Assembly: GCF_030268965.1 (NCBI RefSeq)
Contig: NZ_BSSE01000009.1
Span: 1-64,000, forward strand
DNA length: 64,000 nt
DNA from: Microtetraspora sp. NBRC 16547
GTDB lineage: Bacteria > Actinomycetota > Actinomycetes > Streptosporangiales > Streptosporangiaceae
Direction of reading: 5' to 3'
How positions within the stretch are numbered: the first letter of the stretch is position 1; every line of letters starts with the position of its first letter. Shown here in pieces: positions 18,200 through 26,519 of the stretch. The notes beneath the pieces were generated by a model, which did not search any database, was not told the DNA's origin, and saw only the letters and a program-made list of their open reading frames with translations. Position numbers and translations under genes: made by a program.

Positions 18200-19416
18200 G
18201 ATCGCCGGTCCTCTCCCATCGTCTCCGCGGCCTTGCGTGCGCCCGTGGCCAGGCCGTTCACCACGGTGACGGCGGCGGCTCCCGCAGGTCCCGCCGTGCT
18301 TCCCGCCGCCGCTGCGCTCCCGCCTGCCTTGGCGCTGGTCGCCGCGGTGGTTCCGGTCGTCGCGCTCGGGCTCGCCGGAATGCTGGTCGCCGTACTCCGG
18401 GAGTCGCCTGGAGGAGGTGTGGGCGCGGCGCCGCTCGCTGCTTTCGCGCCGCCGAGCTGGCTCGCCAGGAAGCTCGCGTGCGCGTTCGCGTCCGCCGCCT
18501 GCGCCGGGGCCGCCGTGCGGAACGCCCCGACAGCCACCGCTCCGGCGACGCTCGCGCCGAGGATGCCTCCGCCGCTGCCTGCTGCCGCGAGGGAGCCGGT
18601 CGTCCAGGTGAAGAACTTCATCAGTACCGGCAGTGCGATCAGCGACATGAGGACCATGGCGAATCCCATCAGCACGGTTCGAGGGTCTTTGCCGTCGCCG
18701 ATCATCGTGAACGTGGTCGCGTACACGGCGGCAGCGGCGGGCTTGTAGAAGATGAGAGCCAGCATCCAGCCGGCGACCTTGCGGAACCAGGGCTTGGTCA
18801 GCGTGGTCATCGAACCCGCCGCCGCCAGCGGAAGCAGTCCGGCGAGGATGATGAGCGCCGCTTCCCGGAACAGCATGAGTACGGCCTGCAGCGCGGCGAC
18901 CAGGATCGCGATGATGCCGAGCACGATCACGACCCCGGGAGCCGCTGTGCTCATGCCGAGCACGGCGGTCAGGCGCTTGCCGAAGTCGCCCTGGGCGGCG
19001 GAGTCGAGAACCCAACTCGACCAGGAGTCGCCGGCGCTCACGAGCATCGAGGCGGTCAGCACGCCGATGGTCGATGTCGCTGTGAGGACGACCAGGCCGG
19101 ACCCGGCGTCGACGAGCGGGCTCGCCTTGCGGGTCAGCGCCATCTTCGCGCCGGCGCTGATCAGGCCGAGTACGGCCACCGCCGCGGTGATCGGCAGTGT
19201 CCACTGGCGGATGCGATCCACGGCGGATTCGGTGGCGAGATCGGGTGAGGGGATCTTCACCCACCATGAGACGGTGTTGCCGACCACCCACGCGACCGCG
19301 TCCTGGATGGATTCGGCGATCTCACCAAGCACGCCGTTGGCGGCTCCTGCGGCGAGGCGCCCCGCAACCTGTTCGCCGATGACGCAGACGGGAGAGATCA
19401 GGGAGGAGCACGGCAC
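18196..19416 (-). CDS. TrbL/VirB6-like polytopic conjugal membrane protein
   Basis: A 406-aa inner-membrane protein. At least six hydrophobic spans lie between residues ~70 and 275 (e.g. LPITAAVAVLGLISAGAKMA, VVIVLGIIAILVAALQAVLM). A ~130-residue C-terminal tail follows, low in complexity and rich in Ala, Gly, Ser and Thr. This matches the TrbL/VirB6 pattern: a membrane pore component with a disordered tail. It begins with GTG at 19416, 6 bp after the lipoprotein gene's stop, in one operon with the other transfer genes. Confidence 0.82.
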   Translation of the reverse strand: MPCSSLISPVCVIGEQVAGRLAAGAANGVLGEIAESIQDAVAWVVGNTVSWWVKIPSPDLATESAVDRIRQWTLPITAAVAVLGLISAGAKMALTRKASPLVDAGSGLVVLTATSTIGVLTASMLVSAGDSWSSWVLDSAAQGDFGKRLTAVLGMSTAAPGVVIVLGIIAILVAALQAVLMLFREAALIILAGLLPLAAAGSMTTLTKPWFRKVAGWMLALIFYKPAAAAVYATTFTMIGDGKDPRTVLMGFAMVLMSLIALPVLMKFFTWTTGSLAAAGSGGGILGASVAGAVAVGAFRTAAPAQAADANAHASFLASQLGGAKAASGAAPTPPPGDSRSTATSIPASPSATTGTTAATSAKAGGSAAAAGSTAGPAGAAAVTVVNGLATGARKAAETMGEDRRS

Positions 19417-19422
19417 GACCGC

Positions 19423-20034
19423 TCACCCCCCGAACATCGTGTAACCGTCGAGCTGCTTGAGCTCGGACGCCGCGTTGCCCCAGTCACCGCCGAGCGGTGC
19501 GATCACGCGCCAGTCGCCGTCACGCCAGACGAGCTGGACGCGAGTCGAGGCGCGTACGGTCGTCCCGGCGGCGGACGGACCGGCGCTGACGATGTCCACC
19601 GTTGCCGCGTCCGGGCTGTAGCTCTCCCAGCGGTATGCCTCTTCGGTCACGTAGGCCTGCCCGAGCGTGCTCCGCTCCGGAAGCCCTGCCTCCTGGCGGC
19701 TTTCCTCGTACTGCTTGCGTGTCTTGTCCAGGAGTTGAGCGGCATCGGACCCGGTGACCTGCCGGGTGATGGTGGGCTCGAACACGTCCGGCCCCCACTG
19801 GGCGTTCGCACGTACCGCGATGTGCAGCGCGGCGAGCAGTGCGCCCTGCCGGGTGCGGGCGAAGCCCTCGGCTCGGTCGTTCTTCAGCGTGTGGGGTCCA
19901 TCCGCGCTGGACAGCGGGAGCCGTACGCCGTGGAAGTCCTGCCAGGTGAGCTGGGCTTTCGGCGCGGGAGTCGAGACGGCCTGGGAGCACCCGGCGAGCA
20001 GTACGGCCGCCGCGGCCAGGATGGCGGCCCTCAT
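19423..20034 (-). CDS. Conjugation-associated lipoprotein
   Basis: A 203-aa protein with a lipoprotein signal: MRAAILAAAAVLLAGCSQ places a lipobox LAGC at residues 13-16 for cleavage before Cys16. The mature part (TWQDFHGVRLPLSSADGPH ... WRVIAPLGGDW) has the mixed strand pattern of VirB8/NTF2-like domains, and VQLVWRDGDWRV is the sort of strand seen in actinobacterial VirB8-like proteins. That assignment is an inference. The start ATG overlaps the pilin-like gene's stop (ATGA). Confidence 0.78.
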   Translation of the reverse strand: MRAAILAAAAVLLAGCSQAVSTPAPKAQLTWQDFHGVRLPLSSADGPHTLKNDRAEGFARTRQGALLAALHIAVRANAQWGPDVFEPTITRQVTGSDAAQLLDKTRKQYEESRQEAGLPERSTLGQAYVTEEAYRWESYSPDAATVDIVSAGPSAAGTTVRASTRVQLVWRDGDWRVIAPLGGDWGNAASELKQLDGYTMFGG

Positions 20035-20321
20035 CCGAGGAACATTCCGACGATGCCGGACGCGGTGGCGGCCAGGCTGAGTCCGCCGAGCACCCAGGGA
20101 ATGCCGGAGGCTCCGTCGGCCGCGAAGGAGGAGCGGTTCTTGCGGCCGATGGCCATCTGCGCGCCGCAGATGAGCAGGCCCGCGACGCCGGAGACGATGA
20201 CGCCCCACTTGCCCCAGCCGAGGATCGTGTTGATCGGCTTTTCCAGGCCGGGCGGCGCGATCGGCTCCGGATTCGGGACGGGCACGGCCTGCGCCATGTC
20301 GAGCACCGTGTGGATCAACAT
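20031..20321 (-). CDS. Small two-span membrane protein, pilin (VirB2)-like, first gene of the transfer operon
   Basis: A 96-aa protein with two hydrophobic helices (residues ~39-56, GVIVSGVAGLLICGAQMAIG, and ~75-95, VLGGLSLAATASGIVGMFL) separated by a short polar loop. This is the size and topology of VirB2-type pilins. The ATG at 20321 follows a GGGGGGCGAG site. It heads the minus-strand operon down to 11267, in which most genes overlap by one to four bases. Confidence 0.75.
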   Translation of the reverse strand: MLIHTVLDMAQAVPVPNPEPIAPPGLEKPINTILGWGKWGVIVSGVAGLLICGAQMAIGRKNRSSFAADGASGIPWVLGGLSLAATASGIVGMFLG

Positions 20322-20500
20322 CACTCGCCCCCCGAGAACATCTTTGACGTTGAGTAGCGTGATCGACACGTTACGTGGGCAAGATGTGGAGCGCAAGCAA
20401 TGTCAAACAGCTTCATCGAGCGTCAGATATTCACATGGCGTGCTGTCGCAGCTTCGCTGGGGGAGACTTGTCGGGGAACCGCCGACCAGGAGGAGTGACC
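20322..20500. promoter_or_regulatory. Divergent promoter region of the conjugation module
   Basis: A 179-bp gap separates the minus-strand transfer operon from the plus-strand HTH gene. It is less GC-rich than its surroundings (e.g. TTGACGTTGAG at 20345 and AATGTCAAACAGC at 20398) and must carry both promoters. No clear operator is seen. Confidence 0.45.
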
Positions 20501-20779
20501 ATGACCGAGCCGCTCGGCCGTGACCCGGATGTGCTGACCACCAAGGAACTCGCCGCCAAGCTCGGCCTGTCGGCTCAGACGGTCCGGCGGATGGCGAGCG
20601 CCGGTCAGATCCCCGCGCTCCGGACCGGGAAGGACTACCGGTACTCCTGGAGTGCGGTCCTCGACGTGCTGCGACAGCCCCATGCAGTTGCGGGGGGCGA
20701 GCAAGATGATCAGCAGGGCAGGACGGGAGCCGGACGAGTGGCTGCTCGACAGGCACGGGAGCGCGCCGAGGAGCTGTGA
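20501..20779 (+). CDS. Helix-turn-helix (excisionase/MerR-type) DNA-binding protein
   Basis: A 92-aa protein whose residues 10-58 form a winged helix-turn-helix of the excisionase/HTH_17 type (LTTKELAAKLGLSAQTVRRM, then ASAGQIPALRTGKDYRYS). The ATG at 20501 follows AGGAGGAG. It probably regulates the divergent transfer operon or acts as a recombination directionality factor. No integrase is present in the window to pair with it. Confidence 0.8.
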   Translation: MTEPLGRDPDVLTTKELAAKLGLSAQTVRRMASAGQIPALRTGKDYRYSWSAVLDVLRQPHAVAGGEQDDQQGRTGAGRVAARQARERAEEL

Positions 20780-20794
20780 TGCCGGGCGGTCCCG

Positions 20795-21703
20795 TTGATC
20801 GCGCGGCTCGCGGCCGGCGGCCTGTGCCTCGCGATCGGACTTCCACTTGGATTGGTCCTGTTGGTGACGGCGGTGGGTGGCTCCCCGGGGTGCGGAGCGG
20901 ATTCCTCAAGCGACATTCCACCTGACTACCTGCGGCTCTATCAGCGTGCCGGCGAGGCGTACGGGATTCCATGGCAGATGCTGGCCGCGATCGGCAAGGC
21001 CGAGAGTGACCATGGCCGGGCCGTTGCCGCGTCTGGTGTGAACTCGGCAGGGGCGATGGGTCCGATGCAGTTCGTCGGCTCCACCTGGTCGGCGTATCGC
21101 GTGGACGGCAATGGTGATGGGCGGGCGGACGTCTATGACCCGGCCGACGCCATCCCGTCGGCGGCGCGTTACCTCAAGGAGAACGGCGCACCGGAGCGCA
21201 TGTACGAGGCGATCTGGCGCTACAACCACGCGGACTGGTATGTGCGGCGGGTGCTCGGCTTCGCCCGCCGGTATTCGGCTGAGGTGGGGGAGGAGTTCTG
21301 CTCGCTTCCTTACGTACCGAGCGCCGTTGCCGGTCGGGTCATCGGGTACGCGCGGACGCAGCTCGGCAAGCCGTACGCCTGGGGTGCGGAGGGGCCCGGT
21401 GCCTTCGACTGCTCGGGGCTGACGATGCGCGCGTACCAGTACGCCGGGATCGCGATTCCTCGGGTCGCCGCTGACCAGTGGCGGCAGGGGCCTTCGGTTC
21501 CTCGAGGCCAGGAGCAGCCGGGGGACCTGGTGTTCATGCGTCCGGAGTCGGACGGCCCGGGGCATGTGGGTGTGGTCGTCGCGCCCGGTCAGATGATCCA
21601 CGCGCCGCAAACCGGTGACGTGGTGCGTTACGGGTCGTATGCGGACCGGTCCGATGTCGTCGGTTTCACCCGTCCGGCACTTCTTTCGGAGGAGAAGAGA
21701 TGA
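20795..21703 (+). CDS. Bifunctional peptidoglycan hydrolase: lytic transglycosylase plus NlpC/P60
   Basis: A 302-aa exported or membrane-anchored wall hydrolase that would open peptidoglycan for the transfer channel, a VirB1/CwlT-like role. It has an N-terminal hydrophobic segment (residues ~3-30), then a soluble lytic transglycosylase domain with catalytic Glu in AAIGKAESDHGRAV and GAMGPMQFVGSTW. An NlpC/P60 domain follows, with Cys in AFDCSGLTMRAYQ and His in GHVGVVV. The only in-frame start after the preceding stop is TTG at 20795. It overlaps the next gene by ATGA. Confidence 0.9.
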   Translation: MIARLAAGGLCLAIGLPLGLVLLVTAVGGSPGCGADSSSDIPPDYLRLYQRAGEAYGIPWQMLAAIGKAESDHGRAVAASGVNSAGAMGPMQFVGSTWSAYRVDGNGDGRADVYDPADAIPSAARYLKENGAPERMYEAIWRYNHADWYVRRVLGFARRYSAEVGEEFCSLPYVPSAVAGRVIGYARTQLGKPYAWGAEGPGAFDCSGLTMRAYQYAGIAIPRVAADQWRQGPSVPRGQEQPGDLVFMRPESDGPGHVGVVVAPGQMIHAPQTGDVVRYGSYADRSDVVGFTRPALLSEEKR

Positions 21704-21921
21704 AGGGTTTCACCCTGGCGGAACTGCACGACCTGCCGGCCACCGTCGATCTGCTCACCGCCGCCCGGGCGCTGGGACTGGGCCGGACCAAGGCGTACGA
21801 GCTGGCCAAGAAGGGCGAGTTTCCCTGCCGCGTGATCCGGGTCGGCGTCGCCTATCTGGTCCCCACGGCCGAGCTGCTAAAGCTCCTCGGCGTCGACCCT
21901 CCGGCGTCGTCTCCCCGCTGA
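21700..21921 (+). CDS. Small helix-turn-helix protein (excisionase-like)
   Basis: A 73-aa protein with an HTH_17-type fold: LLTAARALGLGRTKAYELAK followed by the wing KGEFPCRVIRVGVAYLVPT. Its start overlaps the stop of the hydrolase gene (ATGA), so it is made from the same transcript. It resembles the control proteins of actinobacterial integrative elements. Together with the HTH protein at 20501, it is the second likely regulator of the module. Confidence 0.78.
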   Translation: MKGFTLAELHDLPATVDLLTAARALGLGRTKAYELAKKGEFPCRVIRVGVAYLVPTAELLKLLGVDPPASSPR

Positions 21922-22066
21922 AGCTGGGACCACAGCGGGGTCACCGTCGTGATCGTCGGCAAATTCGCCATCCCGCTGACGGGTGACAGCACAGCGGCCT
22001 ACGCTTCCGCTTGATCGCTATGTTCCTGAGCGCCTGATCGACGAGAACGGCGAAGAAGGAGATGCC

Positions 22067-24595
22067 GTGAAAGCGAACGAGACCACGCTTCGTCGGCTCA
22101 TCCAGGGCGACCAGCAGCTGCTGGTCCCGCTGTACCAGCGCAAGTACACCTGGGAGCGTCCGCAGCTCGCGCAACTGTGGGCGGATATCAAGGTCCAGGT
22201 TGACGCGCTGGCCGAGGGGAGGGAGGCGGCGCCGAGTCACTTCCTAGGGTCGGTGGTGCTGGCCCCCGGCCCCGATTTGGCACCGAGCCGGTCGCAGTGG
22301 ATCGTGGTGGACGGGCAGCAGCGGCTGACCACGCTGATGCTGGCGCTGTGCGCCATCAGGGATCATTTGGCGGCGGAGGACCCGAAGCATCGTGAACGGA
22401 TCAACGAGCTTCATCTGATCAACAAGTGGCAGCATGGAGAGAAGCGGTATCGGTTGTTGCCGACGCAGAGCGACAGGGCGGCGTTCATCGCGTGCGTGGA
22501 TGGGGCGCAGGAGGGAGGGGCCGCCGACAGCCTCGTCGGCAACGCTTATCAGTTCTTCAAGAGCATGCTGGTGGAGTTCGACGATCCGGCCGATCCGCAC
22601 GACATCGAGCGGGTGGAGTCGGTGCTGCTGGACCGGCTCAACCTCGTGCAGATCCTGGTGGAGAAGGACGACAACGCGTTCCGCATCTTCGAGTCGATCA
22701 ACAACACTGGCACGCGGCTCAGCCAGGTCGACCTGATTCGCAACTACGTGTTCATGTGCCTGCCGACCCGGGGGCAGTACGTCTATGACGACTACTGGCG
22801 GCCGATTCAGGAGCTGCTGCCGCCCAAGGCGATGGAACAGCTGATGTACCTTGTGCTTGTCCTCAAGGAGGGGGACGAGGCGCAGTACAACGCTGTCTAC
22901 CGTGGGCATCAGCAGATTCTGCTGGAGCTGGCGGGCGACGAGGCGAAGGTTGAGGAGTACGTCAAGGAGCTGCACCGCCGCGCCCGGCACCTGAAGCAGA
23001 TCCTCAATCCCGAGGGTGACTCCCCAACCGCGCGGCGTCTGCGGTTCCTCAATGACTGGCAGGCCACCACCGTCTATCCGCTGGTGATGCGCCTGCTGGA
23101 GCTCCGCGAGGACCACGTGATCGACGACGATGAAGTCGCCGAAACCCTTCTGTACGTGGAGAGCTTCCTCGTTCGCCGCCTGATCGCGGGGGTGACCACA
23201 GGCAACCTGAACAGGATCTTCCAGCGGCTCGCCGTGCAGCTGTCGGCCGATGAGTCTTCTATTCCGGAGGCCATCCGCACTGCGCTGTCGCCCGCGAGGC
23301 TGTACTGGCCCTCCGACGAGCAACTGCGTGAGGAGGTGCGTAGCCGGGCCTTTTACTGGCAAGGGCGTGCGACGCAGCAGAAGCTGGTCCTGCGCCGTCT
23401 GGAGGAGTCGCTCGGGAGTAAAGAACGGGTGGACTTGTCCGAGAAGGGAATCAGCATTGAGCACGTTCTGCCGCAGACTCTGACTGCCGACTGGCTTCGC
23501 GAGCTGTCCGCTGGCAGCGAGGACCCCGACCTGCTGCATCGGCAACTCGTGCACACCCTCGGCAACCTCACCCTCACTGGGTACAACTCAGAGCTCAGCA
23601 ACGGATCCTTCAGCGCGAAGCGCGAGCTGCTGGCGAAGAGCGGGCTGGTGATGAACCAGGAGATCGCCGCCGCCGAATCCTGGGGCAAGGCGCAGATCCT
23701 CGTCCGGGCCGACCTGCTGGCCGGTCGTGCGATCGAGATCTGGCCGGGCCCCGTGGAGACCGACCGCGGCACCGCCGCCTCTCGCGACTGGACGCTGTTG
23801 CACAACGCCCTGGCTGCCCTCCCGCCCGCCACCTGGACCTCCTACTCTGACATCGCCGAGCTGATCGGCTCGCACGCGGTCCCTGTCGGGGTGCATCTGG
23901 CCACCGTCCCGGTGCTCAACGCCCATCGGGTGCTCACCAAGACCGGGCAGGTGTCCGGGAGCTTCCGCTGGACGGATCCCGAGGACGACAGAGATGTGCA
24001 TGAGGTCCTTCGTGCAGAGGGGATCAGGTTCGACGAGGCTGGCTATGCCGACCCTGGACAGCACATGAGTGCCCGGGAGCTCGCCGAGCTGCTCGGACTT
24101 CCCGGTGCGGCCGACATGACGGAGATTGAGCTGAGCGGGGAGACCGCATCGGACTCCGAGGTCGTCGGGGAACGTGAGCGGCGCTTCTTCGAGCAGCTCA
24201 ACGAGCAGAGTGGACCTCAGGCGGCCGGTGCGGTCCACCGGGTGCTGGAGCATTGGCGGGCACATGGCGGGGAGGTCGAGTACGGTACCTCGGCGGGTGC
24301 CTCGTGCGCTCCCATCATGAAGGTCGCCGGCAAGACGATCCACGCCATCCGCTTCTACGCCGACACGGTGTCGGTTCCCTTCGGGACGCTCAAGAGACGC
24401 ACTCCGTTCGACGACCCGGCGTTGCGTGAGGAACTGAGACAGCGGATCAACGACGCACCGGGCGTCGACATCCCTGTCGGGAAGCTGGAACTGTATCCCT
24501 CGTTCAACGTCACTCTGCTCGCCAACGTCGCCGTCTTCGACGTCGTCATTGCCGCGCTTGATTGGTTCGCCGCACAGGTGAAGGCCGCCACCTGA
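22067..24595 (+). CDS. GmrSD-type (DUF262/DUF1524) restriction protein with extra C-terminal domains
   Basis: An 842-aa protein of the type IV, modification-dependent restriction family. The DUF262 (GmrS-like) nucleotidase domain has PLYQRKYTWERPQL and the signature VDGQQRLTTL (D82-R86). The DUF1524 (GmrD-like, His-Me nuclease) domain has EHVLPQTL with H466 and LGNLTLTGYNSELSN. Residues ~580-680 resemble an alkyltransferase-like DNA-binding domain (WTSYSDIAELIGSHAVPVGV), with NAHRV (618-622) where alkyltransferases have PCHRV. A further unassigned C-terminal domain follows. GTG 22067 has a GAAGGAG site. It probably cleaves modified phage DNA. Confidence 0.85.
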   Translation: MKANETTLRRLIQGDQQLLVPLYQRKYTWERPQLAQLWADIKVQVDALAEGREAAPSHFLGSVVLAPGPDLAPSRSQWIVVDGQQRLTTLMLALCAIRDHLAAEDPKHRERINELHLINKWQHGEKRYRLLPTQSDRAAFIACVDGAQEGGAADSLVGNAYQFFKSMLVEFDDPADPHDIERVESVLLDRLNLVQILVEKDDNAFRIFESINNTGTRLSQVDLIRNYVFMCLPTRGQYVYDDYWRPIQELLPPKAMEQLMYLVLVLKEGDEAQYNAVYRGHQQILLELAGDEAKVEEYVKELHRRARHLKQILNPEGDSPTARRLRFLNDWQATTVYPLVMRLLELREDHVIDDDEVAETLLYVESFLVRRLIAGVTTGNLNRIFQRLAVQLSADESSIPEAIRTALSPARLYWPSDEQLREEVRSRAFYWQGRATQQKLVLRRLEESLGSKERVDLSEKGISIEHVLPQTLTADWLRELSAGSEDPDLLHRQLVHTLGNLTLTGYNSELSNGSFSAKRELLAKSGLVMNQEIAAAESWGKAQILVRADLLAGRAIEIWPGPVETDRGTAASRDWTLLHNALAALPPATWTSYSDIAELIGSHAVPVGVHLATVPVLNAHRVLTKTGQVSGSFRWTDPEDDRDVHEVLRAEGIRFDEAGYADPGQHMSARELAELLGLPGAADMTEIELSGETASDSEVVGERERRFFEQLNEQSGPQAAGAVHRVLEHWRAHGGEVEYGTSAGASCAPIMKVAGKTIHAIRFYADTVSVPFGTLKRRTPFDDPALREELRQRINDAPGVDIPVGKLELYPSFNVTLLANVAVFDVVIAALDWFAAQVKAAT

Positions 24596-24617
24596 GCAAA
24601 GGTAAGCCGATGCCCTG

Positions 24618-24672
24618 GCTGCCTCGCCAGGCTTTCTCGGTCCGACTGATCCCGGGGAGGCTTGGCGGGCAG
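24618..24672 (+). terminator. Imperfect long hairpin after the restriction gene
   Basis: CTGCCTCGCCAGGC and, about 30 bp later, GAGGCTTGGCGGGCAG can pair over most of their length with a few mismatches, 22 bp after the stop. There is no T tract. A candidate terminator. Confidence 0.3.
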
Positions 24673-24797
24673 CCGCGGAGATCACTGTCGGGCTCGGACA
24701 GATACGCACAGTGCGCGGGGCCTCAATCGGTCCCGAGTCCACACTCCGAGTCCCGGTTCCACTGTGGCGAAACTCCATTAGCAGGAAGGATCAGCGA

Positions 24798-25172
24798 ATG
24801 GTTGTCGTCAGGCACCCCCTTTCGGACCTCGAAAGCCGCCTGATCTCGGTGGCGGCTGAGCACGGCTTCACGCCGGCTAGCGAGCCGGTCAAGTACTTCT
24901 GCGAACTGGAGCATCCCGACGGTGTGACGGTCTACCTCAATCGCCCGCGGACCCTTGTGAATGTGATCGCGGTGTTGATCCATCCGGAGACCGACCTGTC
25001 CCGGCTAGCCGGCGTGATGGGCCTGGCGGTCCCCTCCGGCATATGGCACGGCCGGAACATGCGCAGGTTCCCGAAGAGGGTCCACACCGGAAAGCATTCG
25101 ATCTCCTACGCGCACTCGGTGGAGTGTGCCGATCTTGGGGCCTTCGGCCGACTGCTCGATAATCTTGTCTGA
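24798..25172 (+). CDS. Hypothetical protein
   Basis: A 124-aa protein starting at ATG 24798 after AGGAAGGA. It reads as a small alpha/beta protein (LISVAAEHGFTPASEPVKYF, VTVYLNRPRTLVNVIAVLIH). It contains a single cysteine pair far apart (FCELEH and VECADL). No family recognised. It follows the GmrSD-type gene after 200 bp and could be an accessory to it, but nothing in the sequence proves this. Confidence 0.6.
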   Translation: MVVVRHPLSDLESRLISVAAEHGFTPASEPVKYFCELEHPDGVTVYLNRPRTLVNVIAVLIHPETDLSRLAGVMGLAVPSGIWHGRNMRRFPKRVHTGKHSISYAHSVECADLGAFGRLLDNLV

Positions 25173-25350
25173 TTCTCACTGTGCTTCGTGGTCACCCTGC
25201 AGGCCCCCCGTAGCTTCCAGCGAAAAAACAACGCTAAGGCCCATCGACAGGTGTGCGCGTCGCGTAACAGCACCGCGACGGCGCCACCGGCGCCAAGCCC
25301 TGCGAGTGGCGCGCCCCGGATCCCGAACTGGAGAAGAGGTACCACCCGTC

Positions 25351-25615
25351 ATGAACGGGGACGTGCATCTGCTGGATCCGCTGGCCCCGACTTTACGTCG
25401 TGATCGAAGGCGTCCGGTACGAGGTCGAACCGGCCGTAGCCGACAGTCCGGTCAGCGCGCTGTCCCGCGCCTGGTGCGCTGGCTGTGGGGGCCGAATGCA
25501 TGTACCCCTTCCGGCGCGTCACGGTGCAGAACCGTGCTGTAGGACGTGCGGGGTTCGCTGGCTGTGTGAGATATCCCTCTCCCGTCGTCGTGGCGCTGGT
25601 GGTCTGGGGAGGTGA
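25351..25615 (+). pseudogene. Small zinc-ribbon protein gene, apparently frameshifted
   Basis: An ATG at 25351, preceded by GGAGAAGAGG, starts MNGDVHLLDPLAPTL and then loses sense. The next frame, from about 25392, gives YVVIEGVRYEVEPAVADS and then a two-knuckle zinc ribbon: WCAGCGGRM ... PCCRTCGVRW, with CxxC pairs 17 residues apart. Joined, they make an ~85-aa zinc-ribbon protein. A GTG at 25400 could also start a 71-aa version in one frame. The rest of the 450-bp gap 25173-25625 shows nothing else I can support. Confidence 0.4.
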
Positions 25616-25625
25616 CCATGTAGTG

Positions 25626-26519
25626 ATGACCTCCTCGCCCCGCCCGCCGCACGTCGGTGGCCGACCGGATCCGATAGGCGGGACTACCGCGCTCGGTGGA
25701 GAGCCCGCTCCCGCCCGCGGGTACCTGCTGGACAACGCGCGCGCCGAGGCGGGCGAGCGATTCGTTTGGCTGGCCGAGCTGTTCGACGGTGTGACGCGGG
25801 GGCACTTCGATCGACTGGGGGTCAGGGTTGGCTCGCGCTGCTGGGAGGTGGGGGCCGGTGGCCGCAGTATCCCGGAGGCGCTCGCGGCGGCCGTCGGTCC
25901 GACCGGGCACGTGCTGGCCACGGACATCGACCCGTCGTGGCTGAAGGCAGGCGGCGGGTACGAGGTGCGCCGGCACGACGTCGCCGCTGATCCGCCCCCG
26001 GAGCCGGGCATGTTCGATCTGGTGCACGCCCGGCTCGTGCTGGTCCATGTACCCGACCGGGCCCGGGCGTTGGCCACGATGGCGGCGGCGCTGCGGCCCG
26101 GCGGCTGGCTGCTGGTCGAGGACGCCGATACCGCTCTGCAGCCACTGGCATGCCTGGACGACAGCGGCCCGGCGCAGCGGCGGGCCAACCGGCTGCGCGA
26201 CGCGGTCCGGGAGCTGCTGACGCGCCGCGGCGCGGACCTGCGCTACGGCCGGACACTGCCGCGGGCATTGCGTGAGGCCGGCTTGGTAGATGTCGCCGCG
26301 GCGGGCTCTTTCCCGATCGGCGGGCTGGCCTGCGACCGGCTGGAGGCGGCGACCATCCGGCACGTGCGCGGCGAGCTGCTCGCGGCCGGCCTGGCCGACG
26401 ACGCCGAGATCGACGCGCACTTGGCCGCCATCCACGCGGGCAAACTCGACCTGACACTCGCGCCGCTGATCTCGGCCTGGGGACGCCGTCCAGCCGAGCA
26501 CCTGCCGGCACTCGGTTAG
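25626..26519 (+). CDS. SAM-dependent methyltransferase (class I)
   Basis: A 297-aa class I methyltransferase. Motif I is degenerate but recognisable (CWEVGAGGRSIPEAL, G-x-G). It is followed by GHVLATDIDPSWL (acidic residue for the SAM ribose), MFDLVHARLVLVHVPDRARA, and MAAALRPGGWLLVEDADTAL, the usual post-motif III strand. The substrate is unknown; the layout resembles UbiE/menaquinone-type or small-molecule methyltransferases. ATG 25626 is used. The next gene, the chimeric transposase, starts at the base after its stop. Confidence 0.82.
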   Translation: MTSSPRPPHVGGRPDPIGGTTALGGEPAPARGYLLDNARAEAGERFVWLAELFDGVTRGHFDRLGVRVGSRCWEVGAGGRSIPEALAAAVGPTGHVLATDIDPSWLKAGGGYEVRRHDVAADPPPEPGMFDLVHARLVLVHVPDRARALATMAAALRPGGWLLVEDADTALQPLACLDDSGPAQRRANRLRDAVRELLTRRGADLRYGRTLPRALREAGLVDVAAAGSFPIGGLACDRLEAATIRHVRGELLAAGLADDAEIDAHLAAIHAGKLDLTLAPLISAWGRRPAEHLPALG

